Positions 25,828-34,238 of a stretch of DNA of 64,000 bases are shown piece by piece. The translations under genes and the position numbers were made by a program. Each line of letters opens with the position of its first letter. The first letter of the stretch is position 1. The stretch spans positions 1 to 64,000 of the forward strand of contig CAZVNL010000005.1 of assembly GCA_964628055.1 (NCBI GenBank). The letters run 5' to 3'. The notes beneath the pieces were generated by a model. The model did no database searches and was not told the origin of the DNA. It saw only the letters and a list, made by a program, of their open reading frames with translations. Origin of the DNA: CAZBEL01 sp964628055 (GTDB taxonomy: Bacteria; Fidelibacterota; Marinisomatia; Marinisomatales; TCS56).

Positions 25828-26689
25828 ATCGGCGTTACTTCTATTTTTGGCGCTGGGCATTTTCTCCCCGGGGGTGGCCAAGTTGCTTAAGCCGACTCAG
25901 AATGGCGAGGAAAAAGAAATCCTCATCGTCAACGGCAAACGCCGCCTCTACTATCTAATCCGTCCCGAGGGTTTGACTTATGAAGTACGCGGTCCGGTAC
26001 GGTTAGAGTTCATCACCCGCTATCCGGTAGTGAGCCCAAAGAAAAAGCGTCAGGCCTATACATACAGCATCGTATTGGACACCACGGATACCATTAAAGT
26101 CCACCATCGCTATAAAGTCCAAAAGGCCATCCGCTCAGTCCAACATCCGAATCATTTTTATACGTATTCAGGAAACTATTTTATCAATCTCCCTACCGGG
26201 AATCACCGTATTCAGGTTATGACCGGGGATAAGCAGGCGTATCCTGTTTTAATCCGTCTTTTGGCCAAGGAATTCCCTGAAACAAGATCCTCCAAGCGTA
26301 CCTTACAGCCGCTAATCTACCAGACGGCGGTTACCCTTCAAATCGGTGAGAATGAAGTGGCGTATTTTCCGGCGAATAAAACCCTCCCGTTACAGGTGGC
26401 TACCAAGGGGGAACGTACCTTGCATATCATCAGTCGCCTGGCTTTTGAAGAGTGGATGGGTTCCGAAGAGACCTATCGTCTTCGGGTGCGTGCGGGTAAA
26501 AAGGTGGTGGGAACGTACTTTTTCAGTACGGAGCGCTCCACCGAAGCCATAATCGTTGAACAACTAGACCGCGTACCGAGCAAATGGCGCACCTGCGACG
26601 TTCCCGTATCCGGCCAAGAAAACATTTTTACCGTCGAAGTCCTGGATCCGGATCGCACCGTGCTGCTACGCTTCCTGGAATACAAATGA
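25805..26689 (+). CDS. Secreted protein of the poly-gamma-glutamate operon, unknown function
   Basis: 294 residues with a signal peptide (about 1-25, ending near SPGVA). The mature part is basic and appears all-beta, with GLTYEVRGPVRLEFITRYPV near the start and FTVEVLDPDRTVLLRFLEYK at the end. No family is recognised. It overlaps pgsW by 23 bases and the next gene by ATGA, so its product is made together with PgsBCW and should act in the periplasm. The many lysines and arginines could suit binding of an anionic polyglutamate chain; that is inference. Confidence 0.7.
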   Translation: MNRIVSFKSALLLFLALGIFSPGVAKLLKPTQNGEEKEILIVNGKRRLYYLIRPEGLTYEVRGPVRLEFITRYPVVSPKKKRQAYTYSIVLDTTDTIKVHHRYKVQKAIRSVQHPNHFYTYSGNYFINLPTGNHRIQVMTGDKQAYPVLIRLLAKEFPETRSSKRTLQPLIYQTAVTLQIGENEVAYFPANKTLPLQVATKGERTLHIISRLAFEEWMGSEETYRLRVRAGKKVVGTYFFSTERSTEAIIVEQLDRVPSKWRTCDVPVSGQENIFTVEVLDPDRTVLLRFLEYK

Positions 26690-27735
26690 AGACGCTTTTA
26701 TTACTCCTGGGATTTACAACCTCCTCCCTGGCGGCGGGGATGGTGAATCGCTTTTTTCAGGCTCCCCTGTTTTACACCTTCGCCGTTACCCAGGGTTACG
26801 ATAGTAACGTTCTGCGCTTGTCTCGGCGGGAACAGGAACTGTCAGCCCAGGAGGGAACTTTGTTAGGCTCCATGCGCACCTTCGATTCCTACTATGTTCG
26901 CCCCCGTATAGTGGTTGCAAAAACCGTATATTTCCAGAATCGTAACCGCAGAGTAACGACGACCGTGGACCTGAGCAGGTCTCACTACGTTCAAAGCCCG
27001 GACCGACAGCATTGGCGGGCTGCTTTTAAGCTCGCTTATCGCTGGGGTGCCTATAAACGGCTCACCTTTTATGCCTCCCGGATGAATCGGTATTACCTCC
27101 GCGATTATCTGGATTGGGATGTGTCTGATGAACGCCTGGCGAAATGTTATTTTAACGATGAGGATCACCGTTTAATTCTATCTTACCCCTTGCGCAAGGG
27201 AGTCTGGTTTACCGGTGCGGCGGGATTCTTACAACGTTATTATTCCAAACCATTCCCCGAATTTGATTTAAACATCTGGTATATGGCCGGACGGGTTAAT
27301 TTACGCTTGCCTAAAAGCGGGGTGTTGGGTTTGGAAAGTGAGGTTGGTGCAGCCAATAATATTTGGTTGAATTCCGCGGCACGGGCCAGCAACCTGGATC
27401 GTGGGTATCGCTATTGGGAAATCTATGTGCCCCTGAAGTTCGCCACCGACTGGAATGGTTTGGAGGAAATGGGTGCGGCCTACCGGGGAGAATTTCGTTA
27501 CTATGAGGCTGAGACGTTCGATGATCCCTTGCATAGCGGAAGGAACCACCGGGACACGAAGGTCGATGTCTGGGCCCGCCAACGTATAGGAGATCGCCTG
27601 AGTTTGAAACTTACGTTTCGCTGGCGACAACGTGCGACCTATTCCATCTATTCCTGGGTTGAAGACTTGAAAAGTTTTCACCAGATTAAAACCTGGCTAC
27701 AATTGGATTGGGAGGGTGTTTATGATCGTTATTAA
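26686..27735 (+). CDS. Predicted outer-membrane beta-barrel protein of the poly-gamma-glutamate operon
   Basis: About 349 residues. The start is the ATG of the ATGA overlap; a longer in-frame reading lies inside the previous gene. A signal peptide (MKTLLLLLGFTTSSLAA) leads into many alternating aromatic and charged strands, for example RVTTTVDLSRSHYV, YKRLTFYASRMNRYYL and LSLKLTFRWRQRATYSIYSW. This is the look of an outer-membrane barrel. No named family is recognised. Its coupling to pgsBCW suggests a route or anchor for the polymer across the outer membrane, which Gram-positive Pgs systems do not need. Inference from context. Confidence 0.68.
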   Translation: MKTLLLLLGFTTSSLAAGMVNRFFQAPLFYTFAVTQGYDSNVLRLSRREQELSAQEGTLLGSMRTFDSYYVRPRIVVAKTVYFQNRNRRVTTTVDLSRSHYVQSPDRQHWRAAFKLAYRWGAYKRLTFYASRMNRYYLRDYLDWDVSDERLAKCYFNDEDHRLILSYPLRKGVWFTGAAGFLQRYYSKPFPEFDLNIWYMAGRVNLRLPKSGVLGLESEVGAANNIWLNSAARASNLDRGYRYWEIYVPLKFATDWNGLEEMGAAYRGEFRYYEAETFDDPLHSGRNHRDTKVDVWARQRIGDRLSLKLTFRWRQRATYSIYSWVEDLKSFHQIKTWLQLDWEGVYDRY

Positions 27736-28759
27736 AAAGGGTTGGCCACTGTTTTGGTTTGGAATCCTCGTCTCATGGGGTTGTCTACAGCCCGAAAGAG
27801 GATCGCTTTGGGAATTGGATTTAGTGGGACAGGCTGTTACCCGCGGTTACTGTCGGGATATTTTCCTTGAAAACGATACGGCTTTCGTTGCGGCGGGACA
27901 GGCGGGGGCCCAGCTCTGGGATGTGGGCAATGTCGCCAATCCCGTCCTAACGGTAGAATTTAACCTCGTCACTGATCTGGGACTTACCAAAGAAGTTATG
28001 CAGGTCCAATACGCTCCCCAGATCCGGCAACTCTTTGCCCTGGAAAAAAACGAACGTCCCCTACAAATTGACCTGTCTCTTCCCGATTCCAGTATTATCA
28101 TTGGCCAACTGTCCAGCGAACAAACCAAGGAATTTTTTATCCTGGATAAACCTGATAGCTTCACGGTCTATGCAGCCGACTTCGACGATGGCTTAAAATG
28201 GACCTTGTTTACCAACGATACAACATACAACTTGTGGGTAAATACCAGGGAGGGGGAGATCCCGGGAACCGGTCCGCCCAACGGCATTGCCTATTCTCAA
28301 GGATTGTTAGTGTTAACCCTGGGGCAACTTGGCGTGGATTTCTACCGGTTCAGTGGCTTGAGTACACCGCCGGAATTTTTAGGGAATATCGACACAGAAG
28401 GTTATGCCCGCTCGGTGACTATCGTCGATTCGTCTACCATCTATGTGGCCTGTGAAGAGGGCGGTGTTTACCGGATCGAGTTACCGTCGCTCTACAAATT
28501 ACATCCACCCTTTCCCGACAATTATCGGCTGCTCCGTTTTGCTACCGATTTGGATGTGGATGATGTTACTGTTAATGGTCATCAGGTGGCCCTTTGTTTG
28601 GGTTCCAAAGGGTTGGCTCTTTACGACCTCACCCGGCCCGATAACCCCGTGTCCCGTGGCATCTTTGCCATTGGCCACACTTATCATGCCACGTTTTCCC
28701 AGGCCCATCTTTTCGTGGCCACCCGGGAAGGGATGCAAATTTTCAAAATTGCGGAGTAA
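27722..28759 (+). CDS. LVIVD-type beta-propeller lipoprotein
   Basis: About 345 residues. The N-terminal signal ends in a lipobox SWGC (Cys near residue 20), so it is a predicted lipoprotein. The body has repeats typical of LVIVD propellers: LWDVGNVANPVLTVEFN, ARSVTIVDSSTIYVACEEGGVYRIEL, and LALYDLTRPDNPVSRGIF. ATG 27722 has GGAGG 6 bases upstream and overlaps the previous gene by 14 bases; GTG 27716 is the alternative. It is the last gene of the six-gene overlapping set and may be a scaffold for the export apparatus. Confidence 0.75.
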   Translation: MIVIKKGWPLFWFGILVSWGCLQPERGSLWELDLVGQAVTRGYCRDIFLENDTAFVAAGQAGAQLWDVGNVANPVLTVEFNLVTDLGLTKEVMQVQYAPQIRQLFALEKNERPLQIDLSLPDSSIIIGQLSSEQTKEFFILDKPDSFTVYAADFDDGLKWTLFTNDTTYNLWVNTREGEIPGTGPPNGIAYSQGLLVLTLGQLGVDFYRFSGLSTPPEFLGNIDTEGYARSVTIVDSSTIYVACEEGGVYRIELPSLYKLHPPFPDNYRLLRFATDLDVDDVTVNGHQVALCLGSKGLALYDLTRPDNPVSRGIFAIGHTYHATFSQAHLFVATREGMQIFKIAE

Positions 28760-28837
28760 CCAGTAAATGTGTAATGGCACCCCGATAGCCGCGATGGGTG
28801 GGAACTCGACAATCCCAACAGATAAGGGCCTTTTTTC

Positions 28838-31800
28838 ATGAAGATTGTGCTTATGAAGCGATGGTTTTTCTTCATTTTAGGAGGGATATTTTTCTTTATG
28901 AACTGGCTTTGGGGAGATGAGTTGTGGTCTCCCAACGGGATCCCCATCCGTCAAGGGATTCACGTGGAATGGCAGAAGACGATTTGTCCTGGGGATAGTG
29001 GTACGACCATTTTTGTCTGGTCCGATACGCGTTACGGGAGCCGCAATGTCTTTGCCCAGAAAGTGAATAAAAGTGGTCTTCTCCTGTGGGGAGAAGAAGG
29101 GAAGGCAGTTACTGATTTACCCGGGCGTCAGGAGGATCCGGTGGCCATCGAAGATGGGACCGGCGGGGCCTTCATCGCTTGGGTGGACTATCGTTTTGAC
29201 GAAGAGGGGGACATTTTTCTGCAACATATTGATGCCGATGGTAATCCCCTGTTGCCTCTGGAAGGACAGGTACTCTGCCAGATTCCTGGTCGGCAGATAG
29301 CCATAAATATGTGTACCGATAGCCTAGGGGGTGTTTTTATCACCTGGCAGGATAAACGGAATGGATTAGACGAAGACATCTACGGGGCCCACATTTCCTG
29401 GGATCATGTGATTTCCCCCGGAGAGGGGGGAAGCCCCATTATCGGTTTGAACGGGAATCAAGGTCCTAAGAGTATTGAATACACGGGGAATCACCAGGCG
29501 CAGCTTGTCTGGGCCGATACTCGGGATGGGGAAGTGGATGTTTACCTGCAACGGTTAAACACCGACATGACTCTCGTTTTTGATTCTACCGGGCTCCCCG
29601 TGGCTACTGAACAGTATATTGAAACTAGTCCCCGGACTACCTTTATGCACGGGGATACGTCTTTAGTGGTTTGGCAAGAGGGGGAAGCGCCTACTCAGGT
29701 GCGTTACCAATTGTTTACCACTACCGGGGCGGTATTTGCCACACCTCACCTGGTGACCAATCAGTTTACTGAGCAAACTGGTCCCCGGGTGAAACGGGAT
29801 CAACTGGGTGATGTTTTCATCGTCTGGAATGACTACCGTTCAGACAGCCTCGACGGCGATGCCTACCTGCAAAAAGTAGCAACTGACGGCGCTCTGGCCT
29901 GGGACTCCTCAGGCATTGTCGTGGATAATTCCGGTTTAGAAAATGCGAACACACGTTTTGTGTCTGACGAAATTGGCGGTGTTTGGTTATTCTATGAACA
30001 GGGCATTTTCCCCGATGTGGACCTTAGGGGGCAACATTTTGATGCGGCTGGTAATCCTGCTTTCGGGGGAGGCGGAATGGCGGTGTCCCAGGCCGGTGGT
30101 TACCAGTTTGCACCCATCGCTTCCGGGGATGATGAGGGGGGCGTTTACGTGGTTTTTGCCGACCAACAGAGTGGTAGCATTGCGCTCCGCGTTCAACGAA
30201 TATCCCCTAATGGCACCGTCGTCTTTCCCGACGATGGTCTCTTAGGGCTGGCCGGTCTGGATGGGGATGTGGACTACACCCATAGCTGGTCGGTTAGCAA
30301 CGGGAGCGTTTTGGTGGATTGGTTGGATAGCCGCAGTGGCAAAACGCTCTACGCCACTCCGGTGACGATAGCGGGGCCGGACACCACCTACCACAACGGA
30401 CAAAAGATTAGCACTGTTGATGCCTTTGCGTACGACTTAGAGAATGAACCGGTGACCTTGTTCACGCCGGGTGGGATTTATACGGCCCTTTTTGAGGCTT
30501 CCACGGGAGTCAAACATATCCGGTTGCAAAAGCTGAATACGGCTTTGGAAGCCCAGTGGGATTCTAGTGGCGTGTTAGTTTACAACAGTAGCGCGGACCA
30601 GTTAAAGGCGTATCTAATAGAAACCCCTGACGGGATCGGTTGTCTCTGGTCAGAGATTCGCAATCAGGTCGATTATGATATCTATTTCCAGCGGTTTGAC
30701 GCCAGCGGCACGCCCCAGCTACAAGAGGGAGGGGCTCCCTTGGTAGAAGGTACGTGGATCGATGATTACGTGGAAGCTCTATTTCCCACTCCCGATGGCG
30801 AGTTTTTACTCTTTTGGGTGGAAGATATTTGGGGCGCCGGGGTGCTGAAATATCAAAAATATACTTTTGACGGACAAGTCTCAACCGGTTGGACCAGCAC
30901 CGGTTATACCTTAGCTGACGTGGGTGATCCCGAGAACCTCGTGGGGGCAATAATCTCCGAAAACGTGGGTGTTCTGGTGGCTTGGGAAGAATTGCAGAAC
31001 TTCTCTAAAGACATTTATGCTCAAATTGTCCACTGGGATGGCACCGTGCAGTGGTCGGTACCCCAAGCGCTCACTACCGCCCCTAACGACCAGGTTAACC
31101 CGGTTCTTGCGGTGGAATCGCAGAGTCAGACAGCCCTAGTTGTCTGGGAAGATTTTAGAGATAGTCTCGACTGGAATATCTATGGCCAAGCACTCAACCT
31201 TACCAATCAGGTTACCCTCGGGGATAATTTTGCCATTTGTCAGGAGGCATCTTTCCAATCCCGTCCGATCATTATGGCGGTGGGTGATGGAGCCTACTTT
31301 GTGGTGTGGGAAGATGGACGAGGTTTCACCAATCCCGATCCTGTGTTAGCCGGGGGATTGGACCTCTACGGGCAGGTAGTTTTGAATGGCGAAAATATTT
31401 ACTCCTCGGTTGGGATACCATTGGTTACGGAGTATCACGATCAAAAACAAGCTCAGCTAACTTTATTGGATTCCTCTGACGCCGATGGAACACCGGTATG
31501 GTTACTCCATTGGATTGATTTGCGCAGTTCGGGAAAAGCCGATCTGGCAAACCTCTACGCCCAGGCACTTACTATTTCGGTTACTGAGGTAGCGCCGGAA
31601 CGGTCGATGCCTAACTCTTTTCTGTTGGGAACTCCTTTCCCCAATCCCTTTAACGGCACCCTTTCGTTTCCGTTAGTCATCAATCAGTTACAACCCGTGG
31701 AAGTTGCGATTTACGATCTGTTGGGACGGGTGGTGTGGCAGGAAAAATATATTCCCGCCAACCTGGGGATTCACCGGTTTAGTTGGTCCGGCTGTGACCT

Positions 31801-31891
31801 CACCGGGAAAGCGGTTTCCAGTGGTGTTTACATATACAGGGTTAATGTAATGGGCAATATATATTCAGGTAAGATTACTTACTTAAAGTAA
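28838..31891 (+). CDS. Secreted tandem-repeat protein with T9SS C-terminal sorting domain
   Basis: 1017 residues with a signal peptide and about 14-15 degenerate repeats of some 45-60 residues. Each is built around W-x-D-x-R followed by D-[IV]-[YF]-x-Q: for example VWSDTRYGSRNVFAQ, TWQDKRNGLDEDIYGA, VWADTRDGEVDVYLQ and VWEDFRDSLDWNIYGQ. Such repeats probably make a propeller. The last 80 residues form a type IX sorting domain (FPNPFNGTLSF, YDLLGRVVWQ, SSGVYIYRV). It is expected at the cell surface or in the medium. Function unknown. The start is ATG 28838, or ATG 28853. Confidence 0.85.
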   Translation: MKIVLMKRWFFFILGGIFFFMNWLWGDELWSPNGIPIRQGIHVEWQKTICPGDSGTTIFVWSDTRYGSRNVFAQKVNKSGLLLWGEEGKAVTDLPGRQEDPVAIEDGTGGAFIAWVDYRFDEEGDIFLQHIDADGNPLLPLEGQVLCQIPGRQIAINMCTDSLGGVFITWQDKRNGLDEDIYGAHISWDHVISPGEGGSPIIGLNGNQGPKSIEYTGNHQAQLVWADTRDGEVDVYLQRLNTDMTLVFDSTGLPVATEQYIETSPRTTFMHGDTSLVVWQEGEAPTQVRYQLFTTTGAVFATPHLVTNQFTEQTGPRVKRDQLGDVFIVWNDYRSDSLDGDAYLQKVATDGALAWDSSGIVVDNSGLENANTRFVSDEIGGVWLFYEQGIFPDVDLRGQHFDAAGNPAFGGGGMAVSQAGGYQFAPIASGDDEGGVYVVFADQQSGSIALRVQRISPNGTVVFPDDGLLGLAGLDGDVDYTHSWSVSNGSVLVDWLDSRSGKTLYATPVTIAGPDTTYHNGQKISTVDAFAYDLENEPVTLFTPGGIYTALFEASTGVKHIRLQKLNTALEAQWDSSGVLVYNSSADQLKAYLIETPDGIGCLWSEIRNQVDYDIYFQRFDASGTPQLQEGGAPLVEGTWIDDYVEALFPTPDGEFLLFWVEDIWGAGVLKYQKYTFDGQVSTGWTSTGYTLADVGDPENLVGAIISENVGVLVAWEELQNFSKDIYAQIVHWDGTVQWSVPQALTTAPNDQVNPVLAVESQSQTALVVWEDFRDSLDWNIYGQALNLTNQVTLGDNFAICQEASFQSRPIIMAVGDGAYFVVWEDGRGFTNPDPVLAGGLDLYGQVVLNGENIYSSVGIPLVTEYHDQKQAQLTLLDSSDADGTPVWLLHWIDLRSSGKADLANLYAQALTISVTEVAPERSMPNSFLLGTPFPNPFNGTLSFPLVINQLQPVEVAIYDLLGRVVWQEKYIPANLGIHRFSWSGCDLTGKAVSSGVYIYRVNVMGNIYSGKITYLK

Positions 31892-31898
31892 ATCATTA

Positions 31899-34238
31899 AT
31901 GCTTTACCGTCCTTTCCTGCGGACCTTATTGGTCCTCTTTTTTCTGGGTCTGTTCCCGGTGTTTGTTTCTTCGCAAGTGTTGGATCCACGTTTCCATACC
32001 TGGCCGGAGATCCAGGCCTTCCTGGATTCGTTGGACCAGGACCCCACTTATGAGACCCTTTTCCGGGTGGACACCATTGGTTATTCCACGCAGGAACAGC
32101 TTCCTATCTTGGCTGCTAAGATATCGGATAATGTCACCGACAAAGAAGACGAACCGCGGGTCCTATTTTTAGGGCAATGTCACGCCGAAGAAGTATTGGG
32201 TGTAGAAGCGGTTTTAAAGTTGATTGAATTATTGCTGGTGCCTCCACCGGACTTGGTACAACACGTGAATGTGCTACGGATGAATCTCGAAATCTGGATC
32301 GTTCCCACCTACAATCCGGAAGGATTAAATGTTGTCCATCAAGGTTTAGATGTGAGCTATCGAAAAAACAAGCACGACTTTTCACCAGAAGGGCCCTGGC
32401 CTAACGGAATTTTTGATTACGATCCCGGCATCGGGAACGATATTGATGGGGTGGACCTCAACCGGAATTACGATCTCAATTGGGTCTTGGGAGACACGTT
32501 CCTGGAACCGGATCCCACGGAGTACGGAGCCCATTACGATTACTACCGGGGACCAGGGCCCTGGTCGGAGTCTGAAGTTCGGGCCATTCGCGACTTGGCC
32601 TTAGAGAATGATTTCGTTTTCTCCATTGCTTGGCACAGCTCCCGCTCCGGCCGTTTTTCGGAGAAGGTCATGTCCCCCTGGAAGTGGGAAGAGGTAAAAC
32701 AGCCGCCCGACTACGCTGTGATCAAAACTATTGGTGACGAAGTCGCCAGCTTAATCGTCAAAGAGAATAGCACCGAGACCTACCAATCGGTTTGGGGAGG
32801 CAGTCGCAATGGAAAAGCCCACGATTGGTTTTACGCCGCCACGGGTTGTTTCCAATACCTGATCGAATGTGGAACGGCTAATCTTCAACCGGACAGTGCC
32901 CTCATCGAGGATACCATCGAGCGTCTCCTGCCCGGTATGTTTTATCTGATGGATCGCACCATCGGTTACAACGTCGATGCTGCTCAACTTACCGGTACTG
33001 TCGAGAATGTATTCGGGGAGCCCCTGGAGGGTGTGAAGGTGACCATCCTGGAGCTGCAGGGTGGGGTTCAATCGCCACGCCTTACGGACGAGTTCGGCCG
33101 TTTTCGCCGGATTTTATTGCCGGGAAGCTATACTCTGCGATTGGAGAAGTTTGGTTACACCACACGTGAGTTGCTCCTGGTAGCGAATAATAGTACCGTT
33201 GAAAACCAGGTGATCCTCTTAAATCCAGCGCCCCAGTACAACCTGGGGCTGGAGCTCATTAACGAATCGGGGAGCACCCCTAATCAAAATCCCTGGTGTA
33301 TTTTGCAGAATGATTTGACCACGGACACCCTGATGCTTACATCGGGAATGAACGTTATTCCCTGGCCGGAGGGAACCTGGGAAGTTACAGTACTTTGGGA
33401 TACCCTTATACCATGGGTGCGTACCGTTCATCTTACTGAAGATCAGAATTTTATCGTGAACGGTTTCATCCCTAACCGGCTTTCTTTAGCGTTTACCGAT
33501 ACGACCCTCTGGCCCCTACGCTTGGGGACTTGGATTGTTGAAAATGATACTTTAAAAACGCAAGCCGGGTTTCTTTACAGTAACGGTGATTCTACGGGGG
33601 ATGCCATGGTGTATGAATCCCGGTGGCTATCGATGTCCGGGTCTAACCGGGTGGCAGTAGAATGGACCCAGCGCTACGAAGTGGAATGGGATTACGATTC
33701 CGTAATCGTCGAAGTCTGGCGTTCACCCGATTCTCTTGGGGGTCGCTGGGCGGCTTCACGGAAAAATTGGTCCGCGTTTGAAACCCAGCGCATCGGCGTT
33801 CAGGATACGTTAGGACTGGATTCAGTGAAGGTACGTTTGGTTTTCACCCGCGATATTACCGTGAATTACCGTGGGTGGCACGTGGGATCATTGCGAATTT
33901 TATCCGGTTATGATCCCTACCTGGGTATTGTCCAAGAAACACCCCCTTATGCCATGCGTTCTACCGGGCAAGTATCTTTAGTTTATCCCAATCCAAGTTC
34001 AGGTACACTCACCCTTGACCTTTATCGGATGGGAGCGCCAGTCACCATTACCCTGTACAATCTCTTAGGACAGCAGATCTACCGGGAAACCCTCGAGAAT
34101 TTGTCATCTCCCCGACAAACCTGGCGCTTAGACTTGTTACATACCCTGCCCGTGCAGCTAAGTTCGGGGGTCTATTTCCTTCGCGTAGTCAATCCGGAAA
34201 AGACTTTTATAAGAAAATGCGCCTACTTACGACCCTGA
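31899..34238 (+). CDS. Zinc carboxypeptidase (M14) with T9SS sorting domain
   Basis: 779 residues with a signal peptide. The M14 fold carries the zinc ligands HAEE (H95, E98) and H246 (AWHSS), the substrate-binding VDLNRNYDLNW region, and the catalytic glutamate E323 (YLIECGT). A carboxypeptidase regulatory-like beta domain follows at about 365-445 (LTGTVENVFGEPLEGVKVTI), then further beta domains. The C-terminal sorting domain reads YPNPSSGTLTLDLY and LYNLLGQQIYRE. It should be secreted by the type IX system to trim peptides outside the cell. Its end overlaps the next gene by 22 bases. Confidence 0.9.
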   Translation: MLYRPFLRTLLVLFFLGLFPVFVSSQVLDPRFHTWPEIQAFLDSLDQDPTYETLFRVDTIGYSTQEQLPILAAKISDNVTDKEDEPRVLFLGQCHAEEVLGVEAVLKLIELLLVPPPDLVQHVNVLRMNLEIWIVPTYNPEGLNVVHQGLDVSYRKNKHDFSPEGPWPNGIFDYDPGIGNDIDGVDLNRNYDLNWVLGDTFLEPDPTEYGAHYDYYRGPGPWSESEVRAIRDLALENDFVFSIAWHSSRSGRFSEKVMSPWKWEEVKQPPDYAVIKTIGDEVASLIVKENSTETYQSVWGGSRNGKAHDWFYAATGCFQYLIECGTANLQPDSALIEDTIERLLPGMFYLMDRTIGYNVDAAQLTGTVENVFGEPLEGVKVTILELQGGVQSPRLTDEFGRFRRILLPGSYTLRLEKFGYTTRELLLVANNSTVENQVILLNPAPQYNLGLELINESGSTPNQNPWCILQNDLTTDTLMLTSGMNVIPWPEGTWEVTVLWDTLIPWVRTVHLTEDQNFIVNGFIPNRLSLAFTDTTLWPLRLGTWIVENDTLKTQAGFLYSNGDSTGDAMVYESRWLSMSGSNRVAVEWTQRYEVEWDYDSVIVEVWRSPDSLGGRWAASRKNWSAFETQRIGVQDTLGLDSVKVRLVFTRDITVNYRGWHVGSLRILSGYDPYLGIVQETPPYAMRSTGQVSLVYPNPSSGTLTLDLYRMGAPVTITLYNLLGQQIYRETLENLSSPRQTWRLDLLHTLPVQLSSGVYFLRVVNPEKTFIRKCAYLRP

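Noticed and set aside
28824..28836. AAGGGCC followed by six T as a terminator before the gene at 28838
   Set aside because: The stem would need a one-base loop, which cannot form.
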